From Pseudobutyrivibrio ruminis DSM 9787 (GTDB taxonomy: Bacteria > Bacillota > Clostridia > Lachnospirales > Lachnospiraceae), in NCBI RefSeq assembly GCF_900218035.1, contig NZ_OBMR01000009.1:62001-126000 (forward strand): a stretch of DNA of 64,000 nucleotides, in the 5' to 3' direction. The notes under the pieces are model-generated. The model was not told the DNA's origin. It saw nothing but the letters and a program-made list of their open reading frames with translations, and did no database searches. A program made the position numbers and the translations under genes. Shown here piece after piece: positions 28,879-38,497 of this stretch. Within the stretch, counting starts at the first letter, position 1, and every line of letters starts with the position of its first letter.

Positions 28879-28896
28879 AAGTGTGTAATAGCAATG

Positions 28897-28928
28897 GGGC
28901 TGTTATTTAAAAAATAGCAGCCCTTTTT
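28897..28928 (+). terminator. Terminator after gyrA
   Basis: The 12-bp stem GGGCTGTTATTT/AAATAGCAGCCC (one wobble pair) is followed by TTTTTA. Confidence 0.9.
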
Positions 28929-28990
28929 ATTTAAAACTTATTGCTTTACTCATTTAAAGTGACGATAAATTAAAGCATTAACAGGATATA

Positions 28991-29836
28991 GTGATGAAGA
29001 ACATTAAAACAGCAGATATTGTTAACATCGTTAGTGAAATGTGTATTCAAGCAAATCATTATCTATCTGATGATATGAATTCACGATTAAAAAATTCTGT
29101 TAACACTGAAAAATCTGAGCTTGGAAAGAAAATTTTAAACCAGCTTAAAGAAAATCTTGATATAGCAGATAAGGAGCAGATTCCTATTTGTCAGGATACT
29201 GGAATGGCAGTATTTTTTGTGGAGATTGGGCAGGAAGTTCATATCGACGATGGACTTTTAACAGATGCTATAAACGAAGGCGTTAGAAAAGGTTACACTG
29301 AGGGATACCTTAGAAAGTCAGTAGTTTCAGATCCAATTGAAAGAATCAACACAAAAGATAATACACCTGCAGTAATCCATTATGATTATGTGGCTGGGGA
29401 CAAATTAAAGATTACATTGGCACCAAAAGGATTTGGTTCTGAAAATATGAGTAGAATTTTCATGCTGAAGCCAGCTGATGGAATCGAGGGAGTTAAAGAA
29501 GCTATTCTTACGGCGGTAAAAGATGCTGGGCCAAATGCCTGTCCACCAATGGTTGTTGGTGTTGGCATAGGTGGAACTTTTGAAAAGTCAGCCCTCATGG
29601 CCAAACAAGCACTTACAAGAAGCTTCGACGATAGACCATCAACCCCATGGGTTAAAGACCTAGAGGATGAAATGCTTGAAAAGATTAATAATCTAGGCAT
29701 TGGACCAGGCGGTCTCGGTGGTACTACTACTGCTCTAGCAGTAAACATTAATACATATGCAACTCACATTGCAGGACTACCAGTGGCAATCAATATTTGT
29801 TGCCACGTAAATAGGCATATTACAAGGGAGATTTAA
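28991..29836 (+). CDS. Fumarate hydratase (class I), alpha subunit
   Basis: The 281-residue protein is the N-terminal half of the iron-sulfur fumarase/tartrate dehydratase family (TtdA-like), interconverting fumarate and malate. PICQDTGMAVFF carries a cluster cysteine, and NACPPMVVGVGIGGTFE with the later CC (residues about 273-274) fit the others. An ATG pair (28991 and 28994) leaves the start uncertain by one residue. Its stop overlaps the beta-subunit start. Fumarase is more likely than tartrate dehydratase in an anaerobic fermenter, but that is inference. Confidence 0.88.
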   Translation: MMKNIKTADIVNIVSEMCIQANHYLSDDMNSRLKNSVNTEKSELGKKILNQLKENLDIADKEQIPICQDTGMAVFFVEIGQEVHIDDGLLTDAINEGVRKGYTEGYLRKSVVSDPIERINTKDNTPAVIHYDYVAGDKLKITLAPKGFGSENMSRIFMLKPADGIEGVKEAILTAVKDAGPNACPPMVVGVGIGGTFEKSALMAKQALTRSFDDRPSTPWVKDLEDEMLEKINNLGIGPGGLGGTTTALAVNINTYATHIAGLPVAINICCHVNRHITREI

Positions 29837-30390
29837 TGGAGCATAAAATTCAAACTCCAATAACTTCAGAAATAGCAACAACACTTCATTCAGGTGACTA
29901 TGTCTACATCACAGGAGAAATATATGTTGCTAGAGATGCCGCCCACAAGCGGATGAAAGAAGCTCTTGATAAGGGAGAAGGACTTCCAATACCTATTGAA
30001 AATTCCACAATCTACTATATGGGACCATCCCCTGCCAGGGAAGGAAGACCAATTGGGTCGGCAGGTCCCACTACAGCAAGCCGTATGGATAAATATGCCC
30101 CACAGCTTCTTGACCTTGGAATGAAGGCAATGATTGGTAAGGGCAAAAGAAATCCAGAAGTTGTAGATGCCATAGTTAGAAACAAAGCTGTTTATTTTGC
30201 AGCTGTTGGAGGAGCTGGTGCTCTTCTATCAAAATGTATCAAATCTTCAGAAGTGATTTGTTACGACGACCTTGGAGCTGAAGCAATTAGAAAGCTTTAT
30301 GTAGAGGATTTTCCAGTAATCGTTGTTATTGATTCAGATGGAAACAACCTATACGAAACGGCTATCAAGGAATTTCAAATTCTAAATTAG
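29836..30390 (+). CDS. Fumarate hydratase (class I), beta subunit
   Basis: The 184-residue partner (TtdB/FumA C-terminal half) completes the split class I hydro-lyase. The motif YMGPSPAREGRPIGSAGPTT and the later GGAGALLSKCIKSS are typical. It starts on the alpha-subunit stop (TAATGG), so equal production is expected. A short AAAAAC/GTTTTT hairpin (30394-30418 region) follows and may partly end transcription before the opp genes. Confidence 0.9.
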   Translation: MEHKIQTPITSEIATTLHSGDYVYITGEIYVARDAAHKRMKEALDKGEGLPIPIENSTIYYMGPSPAREGRPIGSAGPTTASRMDKYAPQLLDLGMKAMIGKGKRNPEVVDAIVRNKAVYFAAVGGAGALLSKCIKSSEVICYDDLGAEAIRKLYVEDFPVIVVIDSDGNNLYETAIKEFQILN

Positions 30391-30448
30391 ATTTAAAAAC
30401 TGTGCGGGGTTTTTAAATAAAGTAGTACAAGAAAAGGAGTATAAAAAA

Positions 30449-31360
30449 TTGGCAAAATATGTTGTTAAAAGAGTTTTGCTGGCATTCGTTACAGTAATCA
30501 TTATTAGTTTGATTACATTCTTTGCAATGAATGCTATTCCAGGCGGTCCTTTCAATAAAGAAAAGGCAGTCAATGAAGCTGTTATTAGACAGCTTGAGGC
30601 TAGATATAATTTGGATAAGCCTCTGTGGGAGCAGTACATTATTTATATGAAAAATATGGCACACGGTGATTTCGGTGTATCTCTTAAAAACGGTCGTGAG
30701 ATTAAAGATATTTTCGCGGAGAGTTTTCCTATCTCTGCAAAGATTGGTTTAATTGCAGCATTCTTCGCAATCATCTTTGGAATTATCCTTGGATCAATTG
30801 CAGCACTTAAGAGAAATAAATGGCAGGATAGATTGATTATCTTCTTCATTACGATAATTACATCGATGCCATCATTCGTAGTAGCAACTATTTTGCTTTA
30901 CGTATTTAGTGTAAAGCTTGGTGTGATACAAGCTTTCTCTGCTGGAGAAAACTTAGTATTCTTGCCAGTGCTTGCTCTTTGTTTATCTCCACTTGCATAT
31001 ATTACTCGACTTACAAAGACATCAATGCTTGATGCACTTGGACAGGATTACATCCGTACAGCAAAGGCAAAGGGTGTTTCATCGAGAAAAGTTATCTTCG
31101 TTCATGGTCTTAGAAATGCATTAATTCCAGTTATTACTTATGTAGGACCAATGGTTGCTGGAATTCTTACAGGTTCAATGGTAGTAGAAGCAATCTTCAA
31201 CCTTGGGGGCCTTGGATCAAAGTTCGTAAGTGCTATCACAAACCGTGACTACACACTTATCATGGCAACTACCATCTTCCTTGCAACAGTAATGGTAATT
31301 GCAAACCTTATAACAGATATTGTTTATAAGATTGTTGACCCTCGTATTAAGCTTGACTAA
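30449..31360 (+). CDS. oppB: Oligopeptide ABC transporter permease OppB
   Basis: The 303-residue permease has six membrane segments and the EAA loop (DYIRTAKAKGVSSRKV). It starts at TTG after AAAAGGAG; no ATG fits. The N-terminal MAKYVVKRVLLAFVTVIIISL is the usual OppB/DppB opening. It begins a five-gene unit oppB-C-D-F-A, 58 bp after the fumarase genes, which may share the transcript. Confidence 0.93.
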   Translation: MAKYVVKRVLLAFVTVIIISLITFFAMNAIPGGPFNKEKAVNEAVIRQLEARYNLDKPLWEQYIIYMKNMAHGDFGVSLKNGREIKDIFAESFPISAKIGLIAAFFAIIFGIILGSIAALKRNKWQDRLIIFFITIITSMPSFVVATILLYVFSVKLGVIQAFSAGENLVFLPVLALCLSPLAYITRLTKTSMLDALGQDYIRTAKAKGVSSRKVIFVHGLRNALIPVITYVGPMVAGILTGSMVVEAIFNLGGLGSKFVSAITNRDYTLIMATTIFLATVMVIANLITDIVYKIVDPRIKLD

Positions 31361-31387
31361 GAATCAATTGAAAAGGAGTTATATTCG

Positions 31388-32446
31388 ATGAAGGACAATT
31401 TTAAAAAGGCGCCTTTTTCTGCACAGATTGACCTTAGCAAGTTTTCTATGCAGGATTTTGAAAAGGCAACAGACGAAGAAAAAAGACAGCAGGATGTTAT
31501 GGGCGAATCTACTACATTCTTTAAGGATGGTATGAGACGTCTTAGAAAGAATCCATTAGCAATGCTTGCTATTGGAATTCTTATAGCACTTATCATAGTT
31601 ATTATTTTTGCACCACTTGTTATTCCTTACGGTTATGCAGATATCATGAAAGGTTCTGCAAACTTACATCCATTTGAATACAGTGCATCAGAGCTTAAGC
31701 AGATAGCAAAAGGGGAAAGCGTATTCCCTCACATCTTTGGTACTGATTCTCTTGGAAGAGATTATTTTATCCGTGTAATTTATGGAGCTAGAGTTTCACT
31801 TGTAGTTGGTATCTTTGCATCAATCCTTGTTTTAATGATTGGTATGCTTTACGGTTCAATCTCAGGTTATCTTGGTGGACGAGTTGACCTTGTTATGATG
31901 AGAATTGTTGATATCATCTATTCTTTACCAGACATGTTGTTGATAATTCTTCTTGCTGTAGTTTTAAACGAAACACTTGGAAGTATTATCAAAGGAACTA
32001 TTTTTGCAAAACTTGGAACAAATATGATTGCTTTGTTCATCGTATTTGGACTTTTATATTGGGTAGGTATGGCTCGTCTTATCAGAGGTCAGATTCTTAC
32101 TATCAAGCAGAATGAATATGTTCTTGCTGCAAAATGTATCGGTACATCTACATCACGTACAATTTTGAAGCACATTTTACCAAACTGCTTATCAGTAATT
32201 ATCATTACTACTGCCCTTCAGATTCCATCAGCTATCTTTACAGAGAGCTACCTTTCATTCGTAGGACTTGGTGTTTCTGCTCCAATGCCATCACTTGGTT
32301 CTCTTGCAAACGAAGCAAGAAGCGGTATGATGACATATCCAGAAAGACTTTTGTTCCCAGCATTTGCAATCTGCTTGATTGTACTTGCATTAAACTTACT
32401 TGGCGATGGTCTTCGTGACGCATTCGACCCAAAGTTATCTAGATAA
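31388..32446 (+). CDS. oppC: Oligopeptide ABC transporter permease OppC
   Basis: The 352-residue second permease has a cytoplasmic N-terminal tail (about 1-60), the OppC-specific first helix, a periplasmic-side loop with HIFGTDSLGRDYFIR, and five further helices. The EAA loop LAAKCIGTSTSRTILKHILPN couples to the ATPases. AAGGAG precedes the ATG. It makes a heterodimer with OppB. Confidence 0.94.
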   Translation: MKDNFKKAPFSAQIDLSKFSMQDFEKATDEEKRQQDVMGESTTFFKDGMRRLRKNPLAMLAIGILIALIIVIIFAPLVIPYGYADIMKGSANLHPFEYSASELKQIAKGESVFPHIFGTDSLGRDYFIRVIYGARVSLVVGIFASILVLMIGMLYGSISGYLGGRVDLVMMRIVDIIYSLPDMLLIILLAVVLNETLGSIIKGTIFAKLGTNMIALFIVFGLLYWVGMARLIRGQILTIKQNEYVLAAKCIGTSTSRTILKHILPNCLSVIIITTALQIPSAIFTESYLSFVGLGVSAPMPSLGSLANEARSGMMTYPERLLFPAFAICLIVLALNLLGDGLRDAFDPKLSR

Positions 32447-32458
32447 GAGGTGATAGTG

Positions 32459-33463
32459 ATGGAAGATTATAAGTACATATTAGAGTTGCAGGATCTACAT
32501 ACTACCTTTACTACAGATAACGGTGATGTAAGTGCTGTAAACGGAGTTAATTTTACACTTGAGCCAGGAAAGACTCTTGGTATCGTAGGTGAGTCTGGTT
32601 CAGGTAAATCAGTTACTGCATATTCTATAATGCAGATTCTTGCTGACAATGGAAGCATTTCCGGAGGCAAGGTTTTATACAAAGGCGAAAACATTGTAGA
32701 TTGGGATGCTAAGCAGATGGCAGGTTTCCGTGGTAGATGCGTTTCTATCATTTTCCAGGATCCAATGACATCTCTTAACCCAGTATTTTCAATCGGTTAT
32801 CAGTTAAAAGAGGCAATTCTTTTACATACAAATAAAACAAAGGAACAGGCAAACGAAAGAGCTAAGGAATTACTTAGCCTTGTAGGAATCAATGAGCCAG
32901 AAAAGCGTCTCAAACAGTATCCACATGAGCTTTCAGGTGGTATGAGACAGCGTGTTATGATTGCCATGGCACTTGCTTGTGAACCAGATATCCTTATTGC
33001 CGATGAGCCTACTACTGCCCTTGATGTTACAATCCAGGCACAGATTCTTGAGCTTATGCAGGATCTTCAGAAAAAGCTTGGTATGGCAATCATCATGGTA
33101 ACTCATGACCTTGGTGTAATCGCATCTATGTGTGATGAAATCATCGTTATGTATGGTGGTCGTGTTTGTGAAAGAGGTACAGCAGATGATATCTTCTACT
33201 CTCCTTCACATGAATATACAAAGGGCTTACTCCGCTCTATTCCAACAAAATCAAACAGCAAAGAAAGATTAGTACCAATCGGTGGTACACCAATCAATCT
33301 TTTAAACATGCCAGAAGGTTGTGCATTCTGTCCTCGTTGCGATGAAGCAATGAAGATTTGCTTAAAGGAAAAGCCAGAAGAAATCAGAGTTGGCGAGACA
33401 CACATGGCATCATGTTGGATGAATATTAAGAATATGAAGCAGGAGGAAGTAGTAAATGAGTAG
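32459..33463 (+). CDS. oppD: Oligopeptide ABC transporter ATPase OppD
   Basis: The 334-residue ATPase has Walker A GESGSGKS, signature LSGGMRQRV, Walker [13 protein letters not shown] and the C-terminal oligopeptide-transporter extension with a cysteine cluster (CAFCPRC...C...C) that resembles an iron-sulfur site. I choose the ATG at 32459 behind AGAGGTGA; a GTG at 32450 sits within that ribosome site. Confidence 0.94.
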   Translation: MEDYKYILELQDLHTTFTTDNGDVSAVNGVNFTLEPGKTLGIVGESGSGKSVTAYSIMQILADNGSISGGKVLYKGENIVDWDAKQMAGFRGRCVSIIFQDPMTSLNPVFSIGYQLKEAILLHTNKTKEQANERAKELLSLVGINEPEKRLKQYPHELSGGMRQRVMIAMALACEPDILIADEPTTALDVTIQAQILELMQDLQKKLGMAIIMVTHDLGVIASMCDEIIVMYGGRVCERGTADDIFYSPSHEYTKGLLRSIPTKSNSKERLVPIGGTPINLLNMPEGCAFCPRCDEAMKICLKEKPEEIRVGETHMASCWMNIKNMKQEEVVNE

Positions 33464-34433
33464 CGAGAATATTTTAGAAGTAAGCCACTTAAAGCAGTAC
33501 TTCCCAGTAAAAAATGGATTTAGAACAGTACCTCTTAAGGCTGTTGATGATATTTCTTTTACAATCAAGCCAGGTGAGACACTTGGTCTTGTAGGTGAGT
33601 CAGGTTGTGGTAAGACAACAGTAGGACGTACTCTTCTACGTCTTTACCAGCCAACAAGCGGACGTATTGTATTTGATGGCGATGTTCTTTTTGATAGCGA
33701 GAAAAAAATTGATGTAAAAATGCAGCCATATCGTAAGCAGATGCAGATGGTATTCCAGGATCCATACTCTTCTCTTAACCCACGTATGACTGTAGAAGAT
33801 ATTATTGGTGAGCCTCTTGATGTGCACAAGCTTTACACATCAAAGGGAGAGCGCCATGACAAAATCATGGAGCTTATGGAAACAGTAGGACTTAACGCAG
33901 AGCATGCAACACGTTATGCTCACGAGTTCTCAGGCGGACAGCGTCAGAGAATCGGTATTGCAAGAGCTCTTGCTGTAGATCCAAAATTCATCGTTTGTGA
34001 TGAGCCTGTATCTGCTCTTGATGTTTCAATTCAGGCACAGGTTGTAAATATGTTTGAGGACCTTCAAAAGCAAAGAGGTTTATCATACTTATTTATCGCT
34101 CACGATTTATTAGTAGTTCAGCATATCTCTGACAGAATTGCTGTTATGTACTTAGGTCACATGATGGAAATTGCTGATGCAGATGAGCTTATGGACAACC
34201 CAATTCATCCATATACTCAGTCACTTCTTTCAGCAGTACCAATTCCAGATCCTGAGACAGCTAGAAAGAGCCAGAGAATTATTCTTGAGGGCGATGTTCC
34301 AAGTCCTCTAAAGATGCCTAGCGGATGTCCATTCAGAACAAGATGTCGCTACGCTACAGAGCAGTGTGCATGTGAGATGCCTCCATTTACAGATAGAGGA
34401 AATGGTCACATGGTTGCATGTTGGAACAAATAA
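33456..34433 (+). CDS. oppF: Oligopeptide ABC transporter ATPase OppF
   Basis: The 325-residue ATPase pairs with OppD. Walker [10 protein letters not shown], signature [15 protein letters not shown], Walker [13 protein letters not shown] and a C-terminal cysteine cluster ([14 protein letters not shown]) are present. It overlaps oppD by 8 bp, with AGGAGG inside the oppD end. Confidence 0.94.
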   Translation: MSSENILEVSHLKQYFPVKNGFRTVPLKAVDDISFTIKPGETLGLVGESGCGKTTVGRTLLRLYQPTSGRIVFDGDVLFDSEKKIDVKMQPYRKQMQMVFQDPYSSLNPRMTVEDIIGEPLDVHKLYTSKGERHDKIMELMETVGLNAEHATRYAHEFSGGQRQRIGIARALAVDPKFIVCDEPVSALDVSIQAQVVNMFEDLQKQRGLSYLFIAHDLLVVQHISDRIAVMYLGHMMEIADADELMDNPIHPYTQSLLSAVPIPDPETARKSQRIILEGDVPSPLKMPSGCPFRTRCRYATEQCACEMPPFTDRGNGHMVACWNK

Positions 34434-34447
34434 GAGAAGGTATTGGT

Positions 34448-34471
34448 TTTAATTCCTATAGGGATTGAAAT
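34448..34471 (+). other. Intercistronic hairpin between oppF and oppA
   Basis: TTTTAATTCC/GGGATTGAAA form a short imperfect stem around TATA. It could set the ratio of the binding protein to the rest by RNA processing or stability. Confidence 0.4.
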
Positions 34472-34503
34472 ATAAAAGAGATTAAAATTATAGGAGGGAT
34501 AGT

Positions 34504-36225
34504 ATGAAGAAGAAATTAGTCTCATTAGTACTTGTTGCTGCTATGGCACTTTCAATGGTTGCTTGTGGCAATAAGGCAGCATCTACTGAGGGTTCATCTA
34601 CAGGTGAAGCACCAGCAGTTGCAACAACAAAGGAAGATAAGACAACACTTAACATTTGGATGTCTAGTGAGCCAGCTCACATTGATCCAGCTCTTAACTC
34701 ATCAGTAGATGGTGGATGTCTTGCAGTAAACTCATTTGAAGGTTTAATGCGTTACAATGAAGCAGGAGAGCTTGAGGAAGCTTGCGCAGAGAGCTATGAG
34801 GTATCAGATGATGGACTTACATACACATTCACAATGCGTGATGGTTTAAAGTGGTCTAACGGTGATGATCTTGATGCAACAGATTTCGTATACTCTTGGA
34901 AGCGTGCAGCTTCTCCAGAGGTTGCAGCTGATTACAGCTACCTTTGCGAGATTTTCCCAAGCTTCACATATGAAGAAGGCCTTGGTGATGGTGATGTAGT
35001 TGCTTCTGAAGATGGTAAGACACTTACAGTAACACTTAAGAGCGTATGCCCATATTTCCTTGATTTATGTGCATTCCCATTCTTCTTCCCAGTTAACCAG
35101 GAAGCTGTAGAAGCTTCTATGTCTGATGGTGATCCAGTTGGTACATGGGCTAACGATGCAGGCGAAAACTTCGTATGTAACGGTGCTTATGTTCTTAAAT
35201 CATGGAACCATGATTCAGATATGACATATGTAAAGAACGACAATTACTGGGATGCTGATTCAGTAACAGTTACAACACTTAACGTAATGCTTACAGCTGA
35301 AACAACAGCTGCTTACACAGCTTACACAACAGGAGATCTTGATTTCATCGATGATATTCCTGTAGAGGAAATGGAAACAGCTAAGACAAGCTCAGAGTAT
35401 GTAGTACTTGATAACCTTGGTACATACTATGCATCATTCAACTACAACACAGATCTTTATGATGAGCTTGGTCTTGATGAGGAGCAGGCTAAGGTATTCC
35501 GTCATGCTATCGCTCTTTTAATTGACCGTCAGTACATCATTGACACAGTAGGTCAGAACAACCAGGAAGTTGCTACATCATTTGTTCCAGCTGGATGCTC
35601 AGATGGTAACGGTGGTGAGTTCAAGAACAAGGATTACTACTCAACAGATTACGAAGCAAACGTAGAAGAGGCTAAATCACTTCTTGAGTCTATCGGATTA
35701 TATGATACAGCTTCAGATGCTCTTACACAGGATATTTCATTAACATACCTTACAAACAACGTAGAAGGTAACGTAAAGATCGGTGAGTGTATCCAGGCTG
35801 ACCTTGCAACAATCGGAATTAACCTTTCTATCGATCAGGAAGAGTGGAACGTATTCCAGGAGACACGTAAGGCTGGTAAGTATGACTTCGCTCGTGAAGG
35901 CTGGATTATGGACTACAACGATCCTGTAAACATGCTTGAAATGTACACAACAGCATCAGGAAACAACAATCCACAGTTCGGTAAGGATTCTAGCAAGGAT
36001 CTTGATTGGGCTAAGTATGATGAGATGATTGAAGGTATTCGTACAGAGGCAGATCTTGCTGCACGTGCAGAGCTTATGCATGAGGCTGAGGATTACCTTA
36101 TGGATACATGGTGCATCATCCCTATCTACTACTACAACGATCCATACATGATCAAGGATTATGTAAAGGGTGTATATGGTACTGTAGAGGGAATGAAGTA
36201 CTTCTATCATGCAACAATCAACTAG
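34504..36225 (+). CDS. oppA: Oligopeptide-binding lipoprotein OppA
   Basis: The 573-residue substrate-binding lipoprotein of the transporter. A lipoprotein signal ends in the lipobox MVAC with Cys21. The family 5 solute-binding domain fills the rest, with NIWMSSEPAHIDPALNSS at the start and WSNGDDLDATDFVYSWKR inside. TAGGAGGG precedes the start. It is last in the operon, separated by 70 bp, and followed by a strong hairpin. Peptide length preference cannot be read from the sequence. Confidence 0.94.
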   Translation: MKKKLVSLVLVAAMALSMVACGNKAASTEGSSTGEAPAVATTKEDKTTLNIWMSSEPAHIDPALNSSVDGGCLAVNSFEGLMRYNEAGELEEACAESYEVSDDGLTYTFTMRDGLKWSNGDDLDATDFVYSWKRAASPEVAADYSYLCEIFPSFTYEEGLGDGDVVASEDGKTLTVTLKSVCPYFLDLCAFPFFFPVNQEAVEASMSDGDPVGTWANDAGENFVCNGAYVLKSWNHDSDMTYVKNDNYWDADSVTVTTLNVMLTAETTAAYTAYTTGDLDFIDDIPVEEMETAKTSSEYVVLDNLGTYYASFNYNTDLYDELGLDEEQAKVFRHAIALLIDRQYIIDTVGQNNQEVATSFVPAGCSDGNGGEFKNKDYYSTDYEANVEEAKSLLESIGLYDTASDALTQDISLTYLTNNVEGNVKIGECIQADLATIGINLSIDQEEWNVFQETRKAGKYDFAREGWIMDYNDPVNMLEMYTTASGNNNPQFGKDSSKDLDWAKYDEMIEGIRTEADLAARAELMHEAEDYLMDTWCIIPIYYYNDPYMIKDYVKGVYGTVEGMKYFYHATIN

Positions 36226-36260
36226 TCTTTTTACTAGATTTTAAAGTGTGAAAAATTTTT

Positions 36261-36287
36261 GGGGAAATCGTGAAGATTTCCCCAAAA
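36261..36287 (+). terminator. Terminator after oppA
   Basis: The 9-bp stem GGGGAAATC/GATTTCCCC lies 35 bp past the stop. The upstream run of T and downstream AAAA fit a hairpin better on the minus strand; it still likely closes the operon. Confidence 0.6.
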
Positions 36288-36292
36288 TATTG

Positions 36293-36321
36293 TTGACAAT
36301 GGTGCATTACTCTAGTAGAAT
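36293..36321 (+). promoter_or_regulatory. Promoter of the tRNA-Ser/tRNA-Cys unit
   Basis: TTGACA and TAGAAT boxes with a 17-bp spacer, 44 bp before the first tRNA. Confidence 0.75.
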
Positions 36322-36364
36322 AACACTTGCGTCGAAACAAAATAAGTAATTTACCTACAACTTT

Positions 36365-36452
36365 GGAGAAGTACTCAAGAGGCCGAAGAGGCGCCCCTGC
36401 TAAGGGTGTAGGTCGGGCAACCGGCGCGAGGGTTCAAATCCCTCCTTCTCCG
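36365..36452 (+). tRNA. tRNA-Ser (anticodon GCT)
   Basis: An 88-nt class II tRNA with acceptor GGAGAAG/CTTCTCC, anticodon loop CTGCTAA (GCT), a long variable arm and T-arm GAGGGTTCAAATCCCTC. Discriminator G. CCA is not encoded. Confidence 0.97.
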
Positions 36453-36465
36453 TTTTACTTAATAA

Positions 36466-36536
36466 GGTGCCATAGCCAAGTGGTAAGGCAAAGGTCTGCA
36501 ACACCTCTATCACCAGTTCAAATCTGGTTGGCACCT
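36466..36536 (+). tRNA. tRNA-Cys (anticodon GCA)
   Basis: A 71-nt tRNA with acceptor GGTGCCA/TGGCACC, anticodon loop CTGCAAC (GCA), T-arm CCAGTTCAAATCTGG and the U discriminator typical of tRNA-Cys. It lies 13 bp after tRNA-Ser. Confidence 0.96.
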
Positions 36537-36543
36537 CTAATTT

Positions 36544-36583
36544 AAATCCCTCGACCCTAAGTAATGGGGGCGAGGGATTTTTG
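36544..36583 (+). terminator. Terminator after the tRNA pair
   Basis: The 10-bp stem AAATCCCTCG/CGAGGGATTT runs into TTTTTG. Confidence 0.85.
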
Positions 36584-36631
36584 TTTATACAAAACTAACT
36601 ATTCAAAAATGTGAGAAAGGAGAATTTTGCA

Positions 36632-37852
36632 ATGACAATTTATGACGAGTTAGTTGCTCGTGGCCTGATTGCTCAGGTAACAAACGAAGAAGAAATTAAA
36701 AAATTAATAAATGAGGGCAAGGCAACTTTCTATATCGGCTTCGATTGTACTGCAGATAGCCTTACAGCCGGTCACTTTATGGCTCTCACACTTATGAAGA
36801 GATTACAGATGGCTGGCAACAAGCCAATCGCCCTTATCGGTGGCGGTACTACTATGATCGGCGATCCTTCAGGTCGTACAGACATGAGAAAGATGCTTAC
36901 ACGTGAGGACATCGATCACAACGCTGAGTGCTTCAAGCGTCAGATGGAGCGTTTCATCGATTTCTCTGATGGCAAAGCTCTTATGCTTAACAACGCTGAT
37001 TGGTTACTTGACCTCAACTACGTAGAGCTTCTTAGAGAAGTTGGTGCATGTTTCTCAGTTAACAACATGCTTCGTGCTGAGTGCTACAAGCAGCGTATGG
37101 AAAAGGGACTTTCATTCCTTGAGTTCAACTACATGATTATGCAGTCATACGACTTCTATCACATGTTCCAGCACTATGATTGTAACCTTGAGTTCGGTGG
37201 TGACGATCAGTGGTCAAACATGCTTGGTGGTACAGAGCTTATCAGACGTAAGCTTGGTAAGGATGCTCACGCCATGACTATTACTCTTCTCACTGATTCA
37301 CAGGGTAAGAAAATGGGTAAGACAGCTGGTAACGCAGTATGGCTTGATCCAAACAAGACTTCACCATTCGAGTTCTATCAGTACTGGAGAAATGTTGGTG
37401 ATGCAGATGTTCTTAAGTGCATCCGTATGCTTACATTCCTTCCAATCGAGGAAATCCAGAAGATGGATAGCTGGGAAGGTGCACAGCTTAATGAAGCAAA
37501 GGATATCCTTGCTTATGAGCTTACACAGATGGTTCACGGTACAGAGGAGGCTGACAAGGCTCGCGAGGCTTCTAAGGCACTTTTCGCAGGTGGAGCAAAC
37601 TCAGAAAACGTACCATGCCATAAGCTTTCAGATGAAGACTTCAAGGACGGTAAGGTAGATATCCTCCAGATCCTTGTTTCTGCTGGTCTTACAGCTAGCC
37701 GTGCAGAGGCTCGTCGTGCTGTTCAGCAGGGTGGTGTTTCAGTTAACGGAGATAAGGTTGCTGATCCATTTACATCATACGAAAAGGATGCATTTGCAGA
37801 GGAATTCCTTCTTAAGAAGGGCAAGAAATCGTTCTGCAAGATTGAAGCATAA
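36632..37852 (+). CDS. tyrS: Tyrosyl-tRNA synthetase
   Basis: The 406-residue class I synthetase charges tRNA-Tyr. The nucleotide motifs appear as TAGH (HIGH equivalent) and KKMGKTAG (KMSKS equivalent). An S4 domain (about 340-400, VSAGLTASRAEARRAVQQGG) closes the protein. The ATG at 36632 follows AAAGGAG; a GTG at 36611 is upstream of that site and unlikely. I saw no T-box leader in the short gap before it. Confidence 0.96.
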   Translation: MTIYDELVARGLIAQVTNEEEIKKLINEGKATFYIGFDCTADSLTAGHFMALTLMKRLQMAGNKPIALIGGGTTMIGDPSGRTDMRKMLTREDIDHNAECFKRQMERFIDFSDGKALMLNNADWLLDLNYVELLREVGACFSVNNMLRAECYKQRMEKGLSFLEFNYMIMQSYDFYHMFQHYDCNLEFGGDDQWSNMLGGTELIRRKLGKDAHAMTITLLTDSQGKKMGKTAGNAVWLDPNKTSPFEFYQYWRNVGDADVLKCIRMLTFLPIEEIQKMDSWEGAQLNEAKDILAYELTQMVHGTEEADKAREASKALFAGGANSENVPCHKLSDEDFKDGKVDILQILVSAGLTASRAEARRAVQQGGVSVNGDKVADPFTSYEKDAFAEEFLLKKGKKSFCKIEA

Positions 37853-37872
37853 AATCTAAAAATGATATAATA

Positions 37873-37905
37873 AAAGTGTCAAGATAACTTGGCACTTTTT
37901 TTTAT
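37873..37905 (+). terminator. Terminator after tyrS
   Basis: The 11-bp stem AAAGTGTCAAG/CTTGGCACTTT (one wobble) is followed by a long T run. Confidence 0.9.
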
Positions 37906-37922
37906 AAAGGAGAATATAAATA

Positions 37923-38489
37923 ATGGGTAACATTTTTTATTTTCAATGGGAGCTTGATTTACTCCACTGGTTTCAGAGCATACATAATAGCTTTTTAGAC
38001 TGGATAGTTCCAAAGATTACTTCCTTAGGAAATGGCGGATGGTTTTGGATAGTTGTTACTCTCCTACTCTTGATTTTGCCATTCAATAGAAAGATGGGTG
38101 TGCAGGCAGCAATATCACTTATCATGACAGTTATTATTTGCAATGTGATTCTAAAGCCAAGTATTATGAGATGTCGACCATGTTGGCTTGAGACAGACGT
38201 ACAGATGCTTGTAAGTATTCCAAAGGATTTTTCATTTCCATCAGGTCATTCAAATGCCAGTTTTGCTGTGGCAACTGCTATTTTTACAAGAAATAAAAAG
38301 CTTGGAATTCCAGCACTTGTACTAGCAGCTTTAATCGCCATAAGCCGTTTGTATGTGTTTGTACACTGGCCTACAGATGTGCTAGCAGGTTCCTTGATAG
38401 GAATCTGTGGTGGAATCACAAGCTTTTTCATTGTGAATTTTATTTATAAAAAATTCAATAGAAATGGTTTAAATGATGCCCGTATTTAA
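37923..38489 (+). CDS. PAP2-family membrane phosphatase
   Basis: The 188-residue integral membrane protein has the three acid-phosphatase motifs: KPSIMRCRP, PSGHS and SRLYVFVHWPTD. About five membrane helices are visible. The family dephosphorylates lipid phosphates such as undecaprenyl pyrophosphate or phosphatidic acid on the outer face; the substrate here is unknown. The ATG follows AAAGGAG. Its stop overlaps the stop of the convergent glucosidase gene. Confidence 0.88.
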   Translation: MGNIFYFQWELDLLHWFQSIHNSFLDWIVPKITSLGNGGWFWIVVTLLLLILPFNRKMGVQAAISLIMTVIICNVILKPSIMRCRPCWLETDVQMLVSIPKDFSFPSGHSNASFAVATAIFTRNKKLGIPALVLAALIAISRLYVFVHWPTDVLAGSLIGICGGITSFFIVNFIYKKFNRNGLNDARI

Positions 38490-38497
38490 ACCATTTC
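38461..38497. terminator. Bidirectional hairpin within overlapping convergent gene ends
   Basis: GAAATGGTTTAAAT and ATTTAAACCATTTC form a perfect 14-bp stem with a 9-base loop. The arms encode the last residues of the PAP2 gene and of the glucosidase. It probably ends transcription from both sides although T-runs are absent. Confidence 0.6.

Noticed and set aside
36327-36545. 72-residue frame across two tRNAs
   Set aside because: It translates tRNA-Ser and tRNA-Cys.
36584-36631. Possible T-box leader before tyrS
   Set aside because: The gap after the tRNA terminator is too short and no T-box sequence is visible.
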